This document shows positions 1 to 13,413 of a stretch of 64,000 bases of DNA, in pieces. Position 1 is the first letter of the stretch; every line of letters starts with the position of its first letter. Below the pieces are notes generated by a model. That model worked only from the letters and a program-made list of their open reading frames with translations, did not search any database and had not been told where the DNA came from. Location of the stretch: the NCBI GenBank assembly GCA_036365515.1, contig CM070877.1, positions 116,900,821 through 116,964,820 of the forward strand, written 5' to 3'. Source of the DNA: Torymus aiolomorphi (lineage: Eukaryota > Arthropoda > Insecta > Hymenoptera > Torymidae). The position numbers and the translations under genes are program-made.

Positions 1-1430
1 TTCGGTAATATTGACGTATGTTTGCGTACCTGGCGCCCGCTACTTTGAACCACTAGATTAAGCGTTGCTACAATAAACTAGATTTTAAGTATTATATTTT
101 AATAATTAATGTTTCCCCAACGGGTTGGAACTAGCACGGTTACATTATTTTTTTAAAGTGCATCATAACAAAGTATTCACAAATAATATTACAGATTAAT
201 AGTTTCAAGTTATTGACAACAAACTTGTAAAATAACTATTCACAAGAATAAAGTCATAAGATATAAAACCATGTTATGTTAAGGATAATTAATGTTTCTG
301 TTGTAATATATTATCGTTGTTAACATCCCAGTTATGAAACTGAATAATTCATAATATTAATTATAATTATATTTACATACTCACGCGCGCACACACAGAC
401 ACTTCGTACCCTGGAAATTTAATAATTCGTTCAAGTGTTGGAGATTCCCTACTAAATTAATCTATGAATGAAAACTTTTAGATTTAAGCGGATATACATT
501 TAATTGCTCTAAATTTAAAAATTGCTACATAAGATTTTGTAGTTATTACTCCGTAGTTAATTTTTGAAGGTAAAACACGAAAATCCATTTTTATAATGAG
601 TTCGACCTATTTAAGTACATTTTTTATGTTAAAAAATAACTAAAATACATACATGTCTCAATAAATTAAATAATTTCTTCAGCTAAGAAAAAGAAATCTT
701 TATTGAATTTTTTGAAATGACATGTATTTTTATATCGAACATTGTTGGATATGAAAAACTATGTATTCGTTAATGACGGATAGATGATTGGGACCCAAAA
801 TTAGTAACAAACTTTCTTGATGGATCGGATTGTCTATACTTCTCTCAGATATTTAAAAAAACTTTTTACCGACACCTCCTTACCGGAAACAGTTACACTT
901 GAGAAGCCACCTTCACTCTTCACCATTCGTATACGGTCTATGTAGTAGATCTCGTCTAAGGAGTTACAATAATTTTTCTTCGGACCAGACTTTTCAACAA
1001 GGGCTCATGGATAGCTACTAGCAAATGAACATTCTCAACAAGAAAGATATCCTTTTTTGACTACAAGAGACCAGAACCTCTGGGTCACGAATTCCGCTGG
1101 AAAATACCCCCTACTTAATACATCAATCACATAGTCCAGAAAAGTTCTAGATAATGTCCCAAAAAAGAAAATGAAACTAGAAAAGGCAAGTTTTCATTTG
1201 CATTCTACAAATTAAAAAAAAAAATTTCAACTCAGTCAAAAGTTATGCCACTTCAAACGAAAATACGTTGATAAATCTCAAAAATCTATAGAATTGTACA
1301 AATATGATATTTTAAGGTATTTTTTTGTTATTCAATTTTAAACTGACATATCCTTGGACAAAATTAAAATTTTTTCAATCTAAAGAAAGCAGATGAAGAT
1401 TTGCTTTCACTAATTTAATTTTCGTTTCTC

Positions 1431-1435
<5 letters not shown>

Positions 1436-1486
<51 letters not shown>
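1436..1486. repeat. Poly(A) tract of 51 A
   Basis: An uninterrupted A run. The sequence before it (1-1435) is AT-rich with no gene seen, and no retroposon body could be identified. Confidence 0.95.
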
Positions 1487-1487
<1 letters not shown>

Positions 1488-1872
1488 AGACAGCGCTTAA
1501 TATACGGGCAGCTTGCAGAATAAAACTAACGAACGAAGGCACGCATATAGCGAAAAGAGACGAGAAAGAAAGGGTGACCTGTTGGACTAAAAGAGAGAAA
1601 AAGTATTACAAGTGAAAGATCGTGAGCGCGAAATATATTTTAAAGGGAAATGAGAAGAAAAAAGAGACGGTCGTCCAGAATATCCTGAGGAGAGCCGGTA
1701 ATAATCAATCGCTAAGCTATACAGAAGGCTGCAAGTTTGTTGAAGCTTTTGCTTTTCCATGAGTACGGGAGCACTGAAAAAAATGCACCGTTACATTAAC
1801 AGATCTACCTACCAACAAACGTGTTTGTGGTGTTCAACCTCATTATGTGTGCGCCGCATTTAGAGAAATAGA

Positions 1873-1894
1873 GCGAGAGTGAGAGAGAGAGAGA

Positions 1895-1941
<47 letters not shown>
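1873..1941. repeat. (GA)n microsatellite
   Basis: GA units with a few interruptions, followed by a GC-richer stretch to about 2130 with no supported gene. Confidence 0.95.
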
Positions 1942-1944
<3 letters not shown>

Positions 1945-2482
1945 GGAGATAAAGAGAGTCAGCATAGCCATCTCGCACGAACGCGAACCTTTAACGTCTT
2001 TTCGCGCGCGCGCGCTTTGTTATGTGAATGCGCGTCGGGAATTGTCTATCCGCATACGGTGACGAATTGTGCGCGCGCTTTGAAATGCGAGACTGCATTT
2101 CCCTATTTGTCTGCGAATTAGCGAGAATGCGTTACACTCTTCAAGTTAAATTAAATTGTTCAAACGTTTCATTCTTTTACAAGAAATCTTCATTTTAAAA
2201 TTAAATGGCTAATTTGAAAATTATACAGAAAAATTTATAATTTATGTATGTAAAATTACTATTTTATATAGTAGCGCTGTGACAGGCTCCCTATGTAGTA
2301 AGTTTTGTCGAATGGCTTATGAATTTTTACTATTTGAAATTTCTTATAGATGTTTCTTATAGATGTATTTAAGTAAAATAATTGAATCTAAGCTAGAGTG
2401 TAATATAATGTGATCGGTTTTGTAATCGAGGAAACAGTGGGATAATGTTTGTCTTCCTTTTGTCTATTTCAAGTGAAAAACA

Positions 2483-2505
2483 AAGCTTCCTCTAGGAGGA
2501 AGCAA
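2483..2505 (+). repeat. Solo B-type hairpin end
   Basis: AAGCTTCCTCTAGGAGGAAG followed by CAAAA is the same terminal hairpin as in the larger copies. No companion A end is visible to its left. Confidence 0.45.
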
Positions 2506-2860
2506 AAGTGAAGTAGCTATTTTGTAGCTAAAAAAATGCAATGAGTTGCTACCAGGGTCGCAAGACACATTTTAGTATTAATGTTAGCCATACATGTAAT
2601 TAATTTGACTTTTCTTTACATACTTATTTATTGCAAGTTATTTTCATTAATGTCAAGTTGATAATTTACAATACAAATCATGTAATAATATTTTTAATCT
2701 TTTTAATCTATTGCTATAGTCTGAATATACTGCTAAATTATTTTCAAACATTATAATCTGATTTACGTCGATTCCTTCACATCAAGCCAGAGAGAAAACT
2801 AAAACACAGTAAAAATAATAAAATATTCATGAATTTATTTATTACAATTTTCTTAAATAA

Positions 2861-2985
2861 TTTTGCTTCCTCCTAGAGGAAGCTTTGTGATAGTAAATTT
2901 TTGAGTTGTTGTAAAAACATGTTATAATTGTGTTCCGAGGTGTTAGGAATCAAAATACATGGTTTTTGAAAAATGTCTGTATGGA

Positions 2986-3033
<48 letters not shown>

Positions 3034-4448
3034 CGCCTGAATCTCAGCTTCTACTCGGTCGATTTTGACCGGACAGGTCTCATTTTTTTTGTTTTTTTTG
3101 CATGATGGCGGGTCAAAAATCCGTTTTTTGATTGGGGCGATCCGTTTTTGTTTTTTTTTTCAAATTTTCGATTTTCTCAAAACTGTTTTTTGATTTTTTT
3201 TAATGATAGGATCGAGTTATTCGAATCTGATGGGTAGCGTTCGAAAGAGAATTAAAATACCTATATTTTCTAAAAAAAAAAAAGTTTCTAGCTATCACGG
3301 TTCTTTTGTTATTAACAAAAACGTGTTTTTTATTTAGAAGCTTATAACTCCTAAACTTAACGGTCAATTTTTTTGAGAAAAATCGTGATAATACAGAATA
3401 TAAATAGCTATAATCTGTTAAAATTTGAATACTTTCTGTAGGCTAGATTTTGAGTAAAAAATTGAAAAATGAAAAAAATCAGTTTTGTATGTCCAAAGAT
3501 TACAAGAGTAAAATTGACTTAATGGCTTCAAAATTCCTTTTAGAGGTAGATTTTTTATAGTTCTCAGTCGAGTTCTTTGGGCAAAATGATTGGTCCATAA
3601 ATTTCAGAGATATTTGAGGTTAAAAATTTTTTGAAATTTTTTTAAAATCCTAATTTCTCGAGAACGGCTCTATGTATCTGAATGGGGTGGGAATTTCTTT
3701 ACACGATAGGTAAAAAAAGTCACTTTTTAGAACATATTTTTATGTAGGAAAACGCAGAAAATCATTCATGTGTTACAAAAAATAATTTAATCTCTAAATT
3801 AAAAAAGATTTATATTTTATTTTTAAAAAACGCGCAGTGATATCTACCGCTAGGTGGTGTGGAATGAGGAACGTCATTGAGTAGGCATTCGATGATTTTT
3901 TTTAATTTTTAAAAACCAACCAACAAAATGAATTAAAATGCTTAAAAATTATATCTATTATAATCTATTATAATTATGAATTATGCATTATGAATGCATT
4001 ATATTCTGCATTATTATAATTTATTTGTGAGTTATGAACTTTTTTAAAAAAACACGTTTTTGTTAATAACAAAAGAACAATGATAGCTATAAATTTTTTT
4101 TTTCTTAAAAAATATGAATTATGAAATATAAAAAAAAAACACGTTTTTGTTAATAACAAAACAACCGCGATAGCTATTTGTTTTATTATAAAATATAGAT
4201 ATTTTACTTCTATTTCAAATGATAACTTTATTTATCAGCTCAAAATTGATATAAATTTGATATAAATAAATAATAAATAAATAAATAAATTTAAAAATTA
4301 ACAATTTTTAATATTCATATATGAATTTTAATTATAATTATGCAATATATTTTTTAAAAAATTATAAATTTTGTTATAAAAATTAATTAAAGGAATCAAC
4401 AAATTACGGTTGAGGAAGCTACGTGCCAATGAATTGGTAGCGGTTTTT
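2861..4448 (-). mobile_element. Hairpin-ended (TG)n element, copy 1
   Basis: This non-coding element of about 1.6 kb has its B end at the left (TTTTGCTTCCTCCTAGAGG, forming a hairpin GCTTCCTC/GAGGAAGC). A (GT)n array lies about 130 bp inside (2989-3030). The A end is at the right (GTGCCAATGAATTGGTAGCGG). Internally it repeats AACAAAAACGTG blocks and stretches of TCTCTGAAATTTAT. It is nearly identical, in inverse orientation, to the copy at 18070-19488. There are no obvious terminal inverted repeats or target duplication. Confidence 0.7.
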
Positions 4449-4602
4449 TATAATGAAAGCATGTTTAAGTAATAAGAATCTTAATGCTGCAATATTTATT
4501 CTGAAGAACGTAATACGGTAGAAAAAAATAATAAAAATCATTTTTACTACGACCCGCCTAGAAAATAAAGAGTATACGCAATAGTGTAACTAGCTTCGGT
4601 TC

Positions 4603-4607
4603 GTACG

Positions 4608-4663
<56 letters not shown>

Positions 4664-4834
4664 TGTGTGTGTGTGTGTGTGTGTGTTGTGCGTGCGTACG
4701 TGCGTGTGTGCGCGTGCGCGCGTGTGTGTTGTGCGTGCGTGCGTGCGTGCGTGCGTGTGTGTATGTATGTGCGTACGTGCATGTGTGTGTGTGTGTGGGT
4801 GTGTGTGTATGTGTGTGTGTGTGTGAGGGGGGAT
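4603..4834. repeat. (TGCG)n and (TG)n array
   Basis: A TGCG tetranucleotide array passes into TG with many TACG and CGCG variants. All reading frames here (Cys/Val and His/Thr rich) are repeat translations. Confidence 0.95.
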
Positions 4835-4839
4835 ACTAT

Positions 4840-7495
4840 TTGACCGAAGCGAGAAAATATTTGGTTCCCCTTCATTCCCTGAAATATTCTGTAGCAGCGT
4901 CCGCCGCATTCCTGTTCGCTCGTATTTCCTTAGCTCCCCGGCCCCCTTTCTCGACATCACGCATGCAGTCGCTTTCGGGTCACGTAAATCAACGAGATTA
5001 AATTCGGTGAAGAATGTTTGGCAATTCGCTTAGTATCATCGATCAGCTTCACGCGCCGCCGTCCATACCGCAAACGTCTCTCAGGGATCCGTTTACTCGC
5101 CGAGCATCAAGTGAAAGCACTCCGGAATCGGTCAGACGGCTGGCGGAATCATGAAAAAATACAGTTATTTATACGTTTCCAGCCTAATGCGATGCAACTT
5201 GGCTTGCAGCTGCAACCCAGTACTAAGTTTTCACTCTCATTGCAGTCGACTCATCTTTCGGTCCATCCTACTCGCAGTTACCCCTTTTTTGGGTGAGGAG
5301 CTTTCTTTTTCTGCTCCGCACGTATCGAGAATTGGTCTGTTTCGAGGTGACAAAACTTGGAAACTTGTCGAAAATCAGAGAAGGGAGGGGGGAGAAAAGA
5401 ACGCAAAATGAGGAACAGATAAAGGTGTAAACGGAGACTAATTTGGAAAAACATAAATCTTGCTTTCAGGATGATTAATTGTTTATTGAAACGGTCTTAG
5501 GATTTTACAAAGTACCTAAGAGATAACATACTTGCCCTTTCATTTTTCTCGTCATAGTTCTACGTTACGTATTTGTCAGGTTTGTAGTTTTAAAATCTAA
5601 TAAAGCCAGAGCAATTAATATAAAGTATATATAGTTTAACCTTACCATCTACACTTTTTAGCATTAAAAGTTTAGCGGCAGTTTTTAGCATTGAATTAAC
5701 TTCATAAAGCTTACTGCTGGGAAGTGTTAATTCGCAATTACAACTAAAAATACCAATTAATTTTTCTCCATTTACCTCAGTATATACTTCATTTTGCTAT
5801 CCTAGTCATAGACTGGATTATATCTTATCGGTATTTTGATTTATAATACTATCTCGGAGAAAAAAATTCGGCGTCTCGTGCCCCCGATAATTGCCCTCAA
5901 TATTAATCACATTATTAAAAGTTTTAGAATAGTTCCTTGTATTATTTCCTCCGTTTTTTCCCTTTTCACCATATTTTCCGTTTTCTACAAAATCCGTTTC
6001 TGTCTACGATGACGGTCCAGAGCTATATAGGTAGCTACATAAAATGCTTTCCCGTCAAGGGATGTTGCACTTGACTGTGTTTTTTCCCTTTTCCATCCTT
6101 ACTTTCTCAATACCGTTATATTTTACCTTTTTCAACGCTCCTTTCTTTTAATTTCAGCGATGTGTACACGAAAAAGAAGAAAGATACGGGAAAAGTAAGG
6201 AAAAAGACAGAACAATGCGGTGAGCTTCGCTTATGAAGTATAACTGGATGATGGTGCACACACTTATTTTTAATTGACTTCCGACAATGAAAAGCATATA
6301 TAAGCGCTTATAAATGTAATAATGTCAAAACGACAATCAAAATTATTAGCATCAAAACGCGCAGCGTTTTACTTTCCACAGATAATTCCTTTCTGTCTGG
6401 AGAGCAGAAAGGACACTGTGCATCTGTGTACAAAAAATGACAGCTGCAACAAAAGAGGATTTTGCGTGAGTCGGGATAAAAAGGCAAATTTAATACCTGT
6501 TCATTTGTTCAATGTAATAAATTAATTTAATTACTTTTATGAGCGTCGGGGACGGCGAGTCTGCGCGGGACAAAAATCGTGTTTTACTGTTCCGGGTGAC
6601 TACGCGCTTTTCGCCTTTCTTTCTTGGCCAGTTCAGTGCGCTCATTTTGTGAAAGAAAAAAAGGAGAGAAAAAAGCCGCAAGCGGAAAAGTCTCGAGAAC
6701 GCGCACGTTTGGAATATTTAACGCTCGTTTCGTACTCGGCTGGCACTGCGCTGTAGCGGCTGTTTCCTCACAACGTGCACGCGCTAAAAAAAGGAAGAAG
6801 AATTATACTCTTCACGTGGAAACCGAAAGAATATGCTTACACTTATCGAATTCGTGAATGGAGAGAGAATAAGCTCATGCGCAGTTAACATTTCTTATAG
6901 TCACTTTCTATTTGGAATTACTGATTATGCCATAATATATTTCAAATTATATCATTTCTTCATAAATATTAAAACGTTTTATATTCAATATGAGAAAAAT
7001 TTCATATAAAGATTATTAAACGTAATAGCTCATTTTATCTCCGTAAATGTTATATGGCGCATTAAACACGTACAATGAAAATTTATCGAAATTTTCATCA
7101 CGTCTAAATGGCACTGATATTTACGTCATATATACATCGTCGTCTTTACATTATATTGAGGTACTCTAGCTTTACGACTCATTAATCTCCAAATTTGCAT
7201 ATTTTAACACGTTATTTTATAAAAAGGTTCTCACTAAAACAATGTTTCTATCTATATAACGTCGAATGTTTTCTTAAACTCACACCAAATTTTGTTTATA
7301 TGTACATAAGCAATACAACTTTTACATAAAATACAAATAAAGAAAAAATTAATTTTATATACATTAATCTCAAAACACAATTTTTTCTCTTTAAGAAAGC
7401 AAGTACTTAGTGATAATTGAAAATTAAATTTGACAATAGAGAAATATTTTTCCTAACTATGTAACTAAAATTTAAGAGAATAAGCCCAGTCCAAA
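4840..7495. other. Intronic sequence, GC-rich island then AT-rich
   Basis: 4840-5300 is GC-rich with two overlapping frames of 86 to 92 codons that match nothing I know. 5300-6540 is AT-rich. 6540-6850 is a second GC-rich island. The rest to 7495 is AT-rich. No splice-supported exon was found. Confidence 0.5.
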
Positions 7496-7498
7496 TAG

Positions 7499-7558
<60 letters not shown>

Positions 7559-8225
7559 GGTTTTGAGATCTGCTCGTCACGTAAAAATGATTTGGAATCG
7601 GATATTCATTATTAATATCTCAATAACTAATTGTCGAATCTCAATGAAATTTTACACACGTATTCCGTACATTGTTTAGATATTCAAGCTTATAGATAAC
7701 ATGGCTCTCAAGTAATTTCCATTTGAAAAAAAAACCGCTGCCAATTCATTGGCCCGTGGCTTCCGCAAACTTAATTTGCTGATCCCTTTAATTAATTTTT
7801 AATAACAAAATTTATAATTTTTGCAACAATTTATTACATAATTATAAATAATTCATTTATGAAGATTAAAAAGTACTAATTTTTAAATTATGTATAAAAT
7901 ATGAATAAAGTAATATGTATCTTTTTTTTTTTTTTAAATGATTTTCATGATTTTTCTCAAAAAAATTTACCGTTTAATTTGAAAGTTATAAGATTTTTTT
8001 AGAAAATATAGGTATTTTAATTCTCTTTCGAATGTTACCCATCCGATTCAGAGACGTAGAGCCGTTCTCGAGAAATTACGATTTGAAGAAAAGGTTAAAA
8101 AAATTTTAACCTCAAATATCTCGGAAATTTATAAACCAATCATTTTGTCGAAAGAACTCGACTGAGAGCTATCCAAAATCTATACCCCTACAAGAACTTT
8201 TAAAGCGATTAAGCCAATTTTACTG
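7496..8225 (+). mobile_element. Fragments of the hairpin-ended family
   Basis: A (TG)n array (7500-7553) is followed by family-like sequence. At 7735 an A end begins (CCGCTGCCAATTCATTGG). The homology to copies 1 to 3 runs to about 8225, where the element is cut off without a B end. Confidence 0.55.
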
Positions 8226-9419
8226 ATGTTATTCGTTTTCCTAATTTGGATTTATCCGACGAGGTTTGCCTATAGGTTTTCTCCGCCCCATAGGCATAAC
8301 CTGGGCGAATGCGGGATGGATGATAGGTAGGGAAAAAAGTTTATAGAAGGAGAGAGAGATCTACAGGAAAATCTATAGGTTTATGTATAATAATAGGAAA
8401 AAGAAAATAAAGGTGTGGAAGGATATGCACTAGGCCAGTATTATAGGTTGCGTGGAAACCACCAAAAAATTAATAACGCACTGAACAACCATTTGGAAGG
8501 GTTCTCATACACTCTATCTATAGGCAATATTATGAGAAAATTTAAAAGCAACAAAGCCTGATGAGTTGCTTATCAGAATTGAAAAAGGAAAAATAAACCG
8601 TTCATAATACACTTTTTGGCGGGGACAGGTGTTCATGTAAGAAAAAACCCTCGAAAGAAATTAATGATCTCCAAGGCAAAAGTTTGCACGCGCTTGCGCA
8701 CGGGAGAACATGTATACTCATAGCAGCTAGAAAATGTATGTTCGAGCAAGCGCGGATTGTCATAACGAAGTACGTGTCATGCGAGGGTAACGCTCATATA
8801 TAGGTACGCGCTCGCTGCACCAACGAAGGATCTAAGGGGAGATGATGGATCTGGGGGTCCCCGCAGCATAACGGAATTGTGTAACTCCGGACTAATGAAG
8901 TGACCTCAGGTAAGCAAGCGTGAACAGTAACGGAAACACTGTTTTACATCAGGGTCCGAGTGCAAGAAAGAAAGAGAGTCTACAATCTCAATTTCCAAAC
9001 TGCTATGCAGCAGCTGCAGCATCGTTAGCCCTGCTTTTTGCATCTCCTTTCCCGAATAAAGCCCACAATGTGAAATTAATTACGACCGATTAAACTACTC
9101 AGGGCGTGAATTTTCTAAGAAAATCGCCAAGCAAATTACAATCGGTACAAGAATATAGAATTTTTTGAATTTTTTTGTTTTCAACATTCTTTGCACAGTA
9201 TATTGACTATTCGTAGTCAATATACATGTCAAACGTGGCATCCATGATTTTTCTTCATTTACGTATCCACAGAAACATAGGTTATGTAAGAAGTTTGGAA
9301 CGGCTAAACAAAATGTTCTGATAAAAAATGCTTCAAAGCATTTTATAGAACGTTTAGAGCACAAAATTAAAAATTTTTAGGAAAACTAATATTCGAAAAA
9401 CGAATATCTTATAGCACTG
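8226..9419. other. Intronic sequence, no gene seen
   Basis: Sequence with repeated CTATAGG motifs (8275-8400), a GC-richer part at 8690-8930 with TATATAG and an isolated CAG/GTAAGC donor-like site at 8907, then the hairpin at 9198. Confidence 0.4.
9198..9225. repeat. Perfect 12-bp stem with 4-nt loop
   Basis: GTATATTGACTA and TAGTCAATATAC are separated by TTCG. The hairpin lies about 200 bp before the transposase remnant and may be a subterminal structure of that transposon. Confidence 0.5.
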
Positions 9420-10835
9420 ACAATGAATTTATATATCGGATAATGAAGTTACCGACAACGTAGTTGATAGAGATGAAGATTTTTTACCAAGTACTCCAGA
9501 ACGTATCGAAGAATTTAATAATGAAATAAGTACATCTTTCTTAGGTTCTGTATCGCCTCTTAAGAGAAAAAATCTTATACGTGAAAAATCACTTGAAAAT
9601 TAAGTAAAAAAGAAGAAAAAAATATACTTTCAACATTGTCTAAATACCCTTGATGTGAAGTTGAACAATGTTTATGACGTTTCTATAACAGCAAACGAAT
9701 CAACTGTATGCCATTGTACAGAATGGATACAAAATCTTGGTTTAGCCTTGCAAAAGTTTTCTACGGTATCAGAAAAAATAAAAATTCTGACTTTGCTACC
9801 CTCATCCTTAACGAAAAATGAAATTTCATCCTTAGTTCCAGACATAACAATGTACATGATAGAAAGAGCGAAAAATCTTGCACAAGAAAAGGGAGTTTAT
9901 TCCGAACCAGAAGCATACACAGGCCATCCAATTGATGAAAGGACCGAAAAAATTGTTATGGAATATTATATAAATGACGATTTTAATTGTTCAAGACAGA
10001 GTCCCAATAAGAGTGACGTTATTATCGTTAAAATAAATGATAAGAAAGAGAAGAAAGTTAAACGTTTTCTTACTCGAAGTCTGAAAGCAACGTATAAAGC
10101 ATTTAAAAATGATTATCCCGAATTGAGAATTGGTAAATCGAAGTTTTATAGTATGCGACCAAAATATGTCTTACTTTCCCCATCAAAGAAGTTTGTCTCT
10201 GTATCTATTGCGCAAATTATGATTTATTTCTTACGAGCTTAATTAATTTAAGAGGGAGTAACGTTACCGAGTTGAATGAAATTCGGTCACAAATAATAAA
10301 CGCAACAATGTGTTCTGAGCCATCTGATTTATGCTATTTACAAGAATGTAAAATTTGTCCAGGCAGTAACGGAATTACTATTCATGTTTTAAAACTCCAA
10401 GATATAGAAGGCACAGAAGAAATTACATATGCTTTGTGGGATAATGGAAACTTGATTAAAAAAACACTGTCAATTTCTGCTTTTAAAGATGAACTTTCGG
10501 TTTGGACCATGAAGGTTAGTACTCACATGTATGTAAAAAATATACAACGCAAAGCTATAAAAGCAAAAAGAGAAAATGCTAAAAAAGACCCACATCATTT
10601 AGTTCTTCAAATAGACTTCGCTGAAAACTGGGCTGTGATTCATAATAAAGCTGTTCAAGGAAATCATTGGGTTAATGAACAAATTTCTATTTTCACAGCA
10701 GTGTCTTATCAAGGGGATTCGACACAAAGTTTCGCAGTCATAAGTGATGACTGAAAATATGATTCAGCGTATGCTTTGCTAGCAGTACAAAAAATTATAA
10801 AATTCTTGAAAGAAAATTGTTGTGATTCAATTAAA
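9420..10835 (+). pseudogene. DDE-type transposase pseudogene, N-terminal and central part
   Basis: Coding sequence can be followed from about 9420 to 10835 with an early stop near 9601, a frameshift near 10190 and a TGA at 10752. The frame stays open after that stop and reads KYDSAYALLAVQKIIKFL up to the breakpoint. The central part carries Cys pairs (C..CANYD, CYLQECKICPG) and then LQIDFAENWAVIHNKAVQG followed by HWVNEQISIFTA. The DFAEN block matches the first catalytic-Asp region of a transposase family widespread in insects and cnidarians, as I recall it; I do not assign a superfamily name. The C-terminal half lies 8.65 kb away at 19489. The gene is dead from mutation and from the insertion. 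Confidence 0.75.
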
Positions 10836-12779
10836 AAAACCGCTGCCAATTCATTGGCCCGTGGCTTCCTCAAACTTAATTTGCTTATTCCTTTAATTAA
10901 TTTTTAATAACAAAATTTATAATTTTTGCAACAATTTATGACATAATTATAATTAAATTCATTTATGAAGATAAAAAAGTATTAATTTTAAAATTATGTA
11001 TAAAATATGAATAAAATAATAGGTATGATTTTTTTTTTAAATTATGTGTAAAAAATAAATAACATAATTGATTGTAATATTATCGTCAAAACCTTTTAAA
11101 ATTTCTAAATAACCTTTACTTCAAATTATATTTTCTTTGTGAAATTTCACACATAGGGTACTTGTCTCTAGTAGTATGTCTGTCCGTATTTGGGTGCTCT
11201 TTCTGGAAGTTCCGATGTAAGAAAAGGATTCTAAGCTTAAAAATAATAAATGGCTATTACAAAAGAAAAGCAGGCACACAACACTCGCGCATAGTGCATA
11301 GCGCATGTCATTTCCATTTTCTAGTATACATAAATGCATTCCCGAATAATTACGATTTTAAAAGAGGGCTAAAATAGTTTTAACCTCAAATATCTCTGAA
11401 ATTCATTAACAAATTCTTTTACCCTAAGAACTCTTCTAATAAATAATATATAAACTCACCATCTCCATCAAATATAATCTCCATCAAGTTTCAAAGTAAT
11501 TAAATTTTACTGTAGTTATTGTGCGACATAGAAAGTCATTTCCAGAAATACCAACATTTTAAATATCAAATATCTCAAAAACTAACCATATAATCTGGAT
11601 GATATTTTAAATACGTATTGCCTACATCACATACAAAATAGTCTATAAATTTCAAACTGATACATGAAGTCGTCATTGAGAAATTATGATTTTGAAAAAA
11701 ACTTAAAAAAATTTTCACCTTAAATATCTCTAAAAATTATGAGAAAATTCTTTTACCTAAAGGATTTATACAATTAATATATAAACTCTACATCTCCACA
11801 AAATTTCAACATGATTAAACCTATTTTTTCTTCTCTAGTTATCATGCGACAAAGAAAATGACTTTGTAAAATACGAAAATTTTAAATATCAAATATCTCA
11901 AAAGGTAATCGAACGATCTTGATGAAAATTCGCACATATATTATGTATATCACACACAAAATTGTCTATAAATTTGAAGCTGATACGTCGAGCCGTTTTC
12001 GAGAAATTACGATTTGAAAAACGGTTAAAAAAAATTTTGACCTCAAATATCTCTGAAATTTATTGACCAATGAAATTAGCCAAGAGCTATCAAAAATCTA
12101 CCTCTACAAGGAATTTCAAAGCGATTAAGTCAATTTTACTCCCGTAATCGTGCTTCATACACAACGCATTTTTTCATTTTTCAATTTTTTTCTCAAAAAC
12201 TAGTCGACAGAATGGATTTAAATTTTTACAGATTATAGCTATTTATATCTGCATTATCATGATTTTTTTCAAAAAAATTTACCGTTATTTTTGGAGTTAT
12301 AAGCTTTAAAAAAACACGTTTTTGTTAATAACAAAAGAACCGCAATAGCTAATGTAATTATTTTTTATTAAATATAGGTTTTTTATGCTCTTTCGAATGC
12401 TATCTATTCGATTCAAATATCTCAATGTTATCATTAAAAAAAACGCAAAAATAAATTTTGCGAAAATCGAAAACTCGAAATAAAACAAAAACGCATCGGC
12501 GAATCAAAAAGAGGATTTCCTTCTCCCATCGACACAAAGAAAAATGAGACCTGTCCGGTTTAAATCGATCGAATAGATCCTGAGATAAAACGGTAGACAC
12601 ACACACACACACACGCACGCACGCACACACACGCACGTACGCACGCACGCACACACACATACAGAAAATTTCTAAAATCATGTGATTCGATATTTTATCA
12701 CCTCTATTCGTGTTTCTAGAGCGATTTAACGAAACTTAAAATTTTACTATTACAAAGCTTCCTCTAGGAGGCGGCAAAA
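10836..12779 (+). mobile_element. Hairpin-ended (TG)n element, copy 2
   Basis: The A end is at the left (GCTGCCAATTCATTGGC at about 10842), the array of CACA/CACG units is at 12598-12660, and the B end is at the right (GCTTCCTCTAGGAGGC at 12759-12774). It is longer than copy 1 because a block beginning CTCAAATATCTC is repeated several times between 11380 and 12100. It is more diverged than copies 1 and 3. Confidence 0.7.
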
Positions 12780-13014
12780 ATTGTAATGCTAATATTATGG
12801 GAAATTAACAGTAATTATTTTGTTTTTGTCAGATTATGTTACTACTCAACAATTAAGTACAAGACTACAATTTGCATAAAAATTGTTTTACGTCATTTAA
12901 CACATCTCAAATACCCACTAATGCGTTCACACTGTCACTCAGAAAGTCATAAATCTTAAGAGTTTTTCCTAGATGAACGTAATATACGACTAAAACCGAA
13001 ATACTTATAGAAAT

Positions 13015-13275
13015 CCCGTAACATCGACATATCTAAGGGCAATTTGTCTACTTTCCTTCATTAGGGAAACGCAGGTGTTGGCACGAACTAATACTTACCT
13101 GCCCGTAACATCGACATACCTAAGGGCAATTTGTCTACTTTCCTTCATTAGGGAAACGCAGGCGTTGGCACGAACTAATACTTACCTGCCCGTAACATCG
13201 ACATACCTAAGGGCAATTTGACTACTTTCCTTCATTAGGGAAACCCAGGCGTTGGTGCCAACTAATACTTACCTG
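13015..13275. repeat. Three tandem 87-bp repeats upstream of the ankyrin promoter
   Basis: Units start with CCCGTAACATCGACAT at 13015, 13102 and 13189, so the period is exactly 87 bp. They differ at only a few positions, and the third is shortened at its end. Each contains GGGCAATTTG, CTTTCCTTCATTAGGGAAAC and CTAATACTTACCTG. The last contains, on the minus strand, a consensus-like CAG/GTAAGTA splice donor. The array ends about 50 bp before the TATA box, so it may carry repeated transcription-factor sites. Confidence 0.85.
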
Positions 13276-13323
13276 CGTACCTAAGGTTGTCCTTTCTCTT
13301 GGCCCACGTAGATCGAGGCGTCC

Positions 13324-13388
13324 TATATATAGGGCCGGAGAAGCCCAGATGAACTCAGTCAAAGGACATACGTTTTAGCCGACAGTTG
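13324..13388 (+). promoter_or_regulatory. Core promoter of the ankyrin gene: TATA, Inr and DPE
   Basis: TATATATA lies at 13324-13331. An arthropod initiator TCAGTC lies at 13355-13360, placing +1 at A13357, about 32 bp downstream. AGTTG at 13384-13388 sits exactly at +28 to +32 and fits the DPE consensus RGWYV. The predicted 5' UTR is then 57 nt and runs to ATG at 13414. The spacing of all three elements is what a functional insect promoter should show. Confidence 0.75.
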
Positions 13389-13413
13389 CTCTTCCACGGT
13401 TACAGGAAAAAAT

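Noticed and set aside
4547..5001. Overlapping frames on both strands rich in Cys/Val/Arg or His/Thr
   Set aside because: They are translations of the TGCG/TG array.
9655..10242. A separate 195-codon gene starting at 9655
   Set aside because: The frame continues upstream of this Met and, after a frameshift near 10190, downstream into the next frame, so it is part of the transposase pseudogene.
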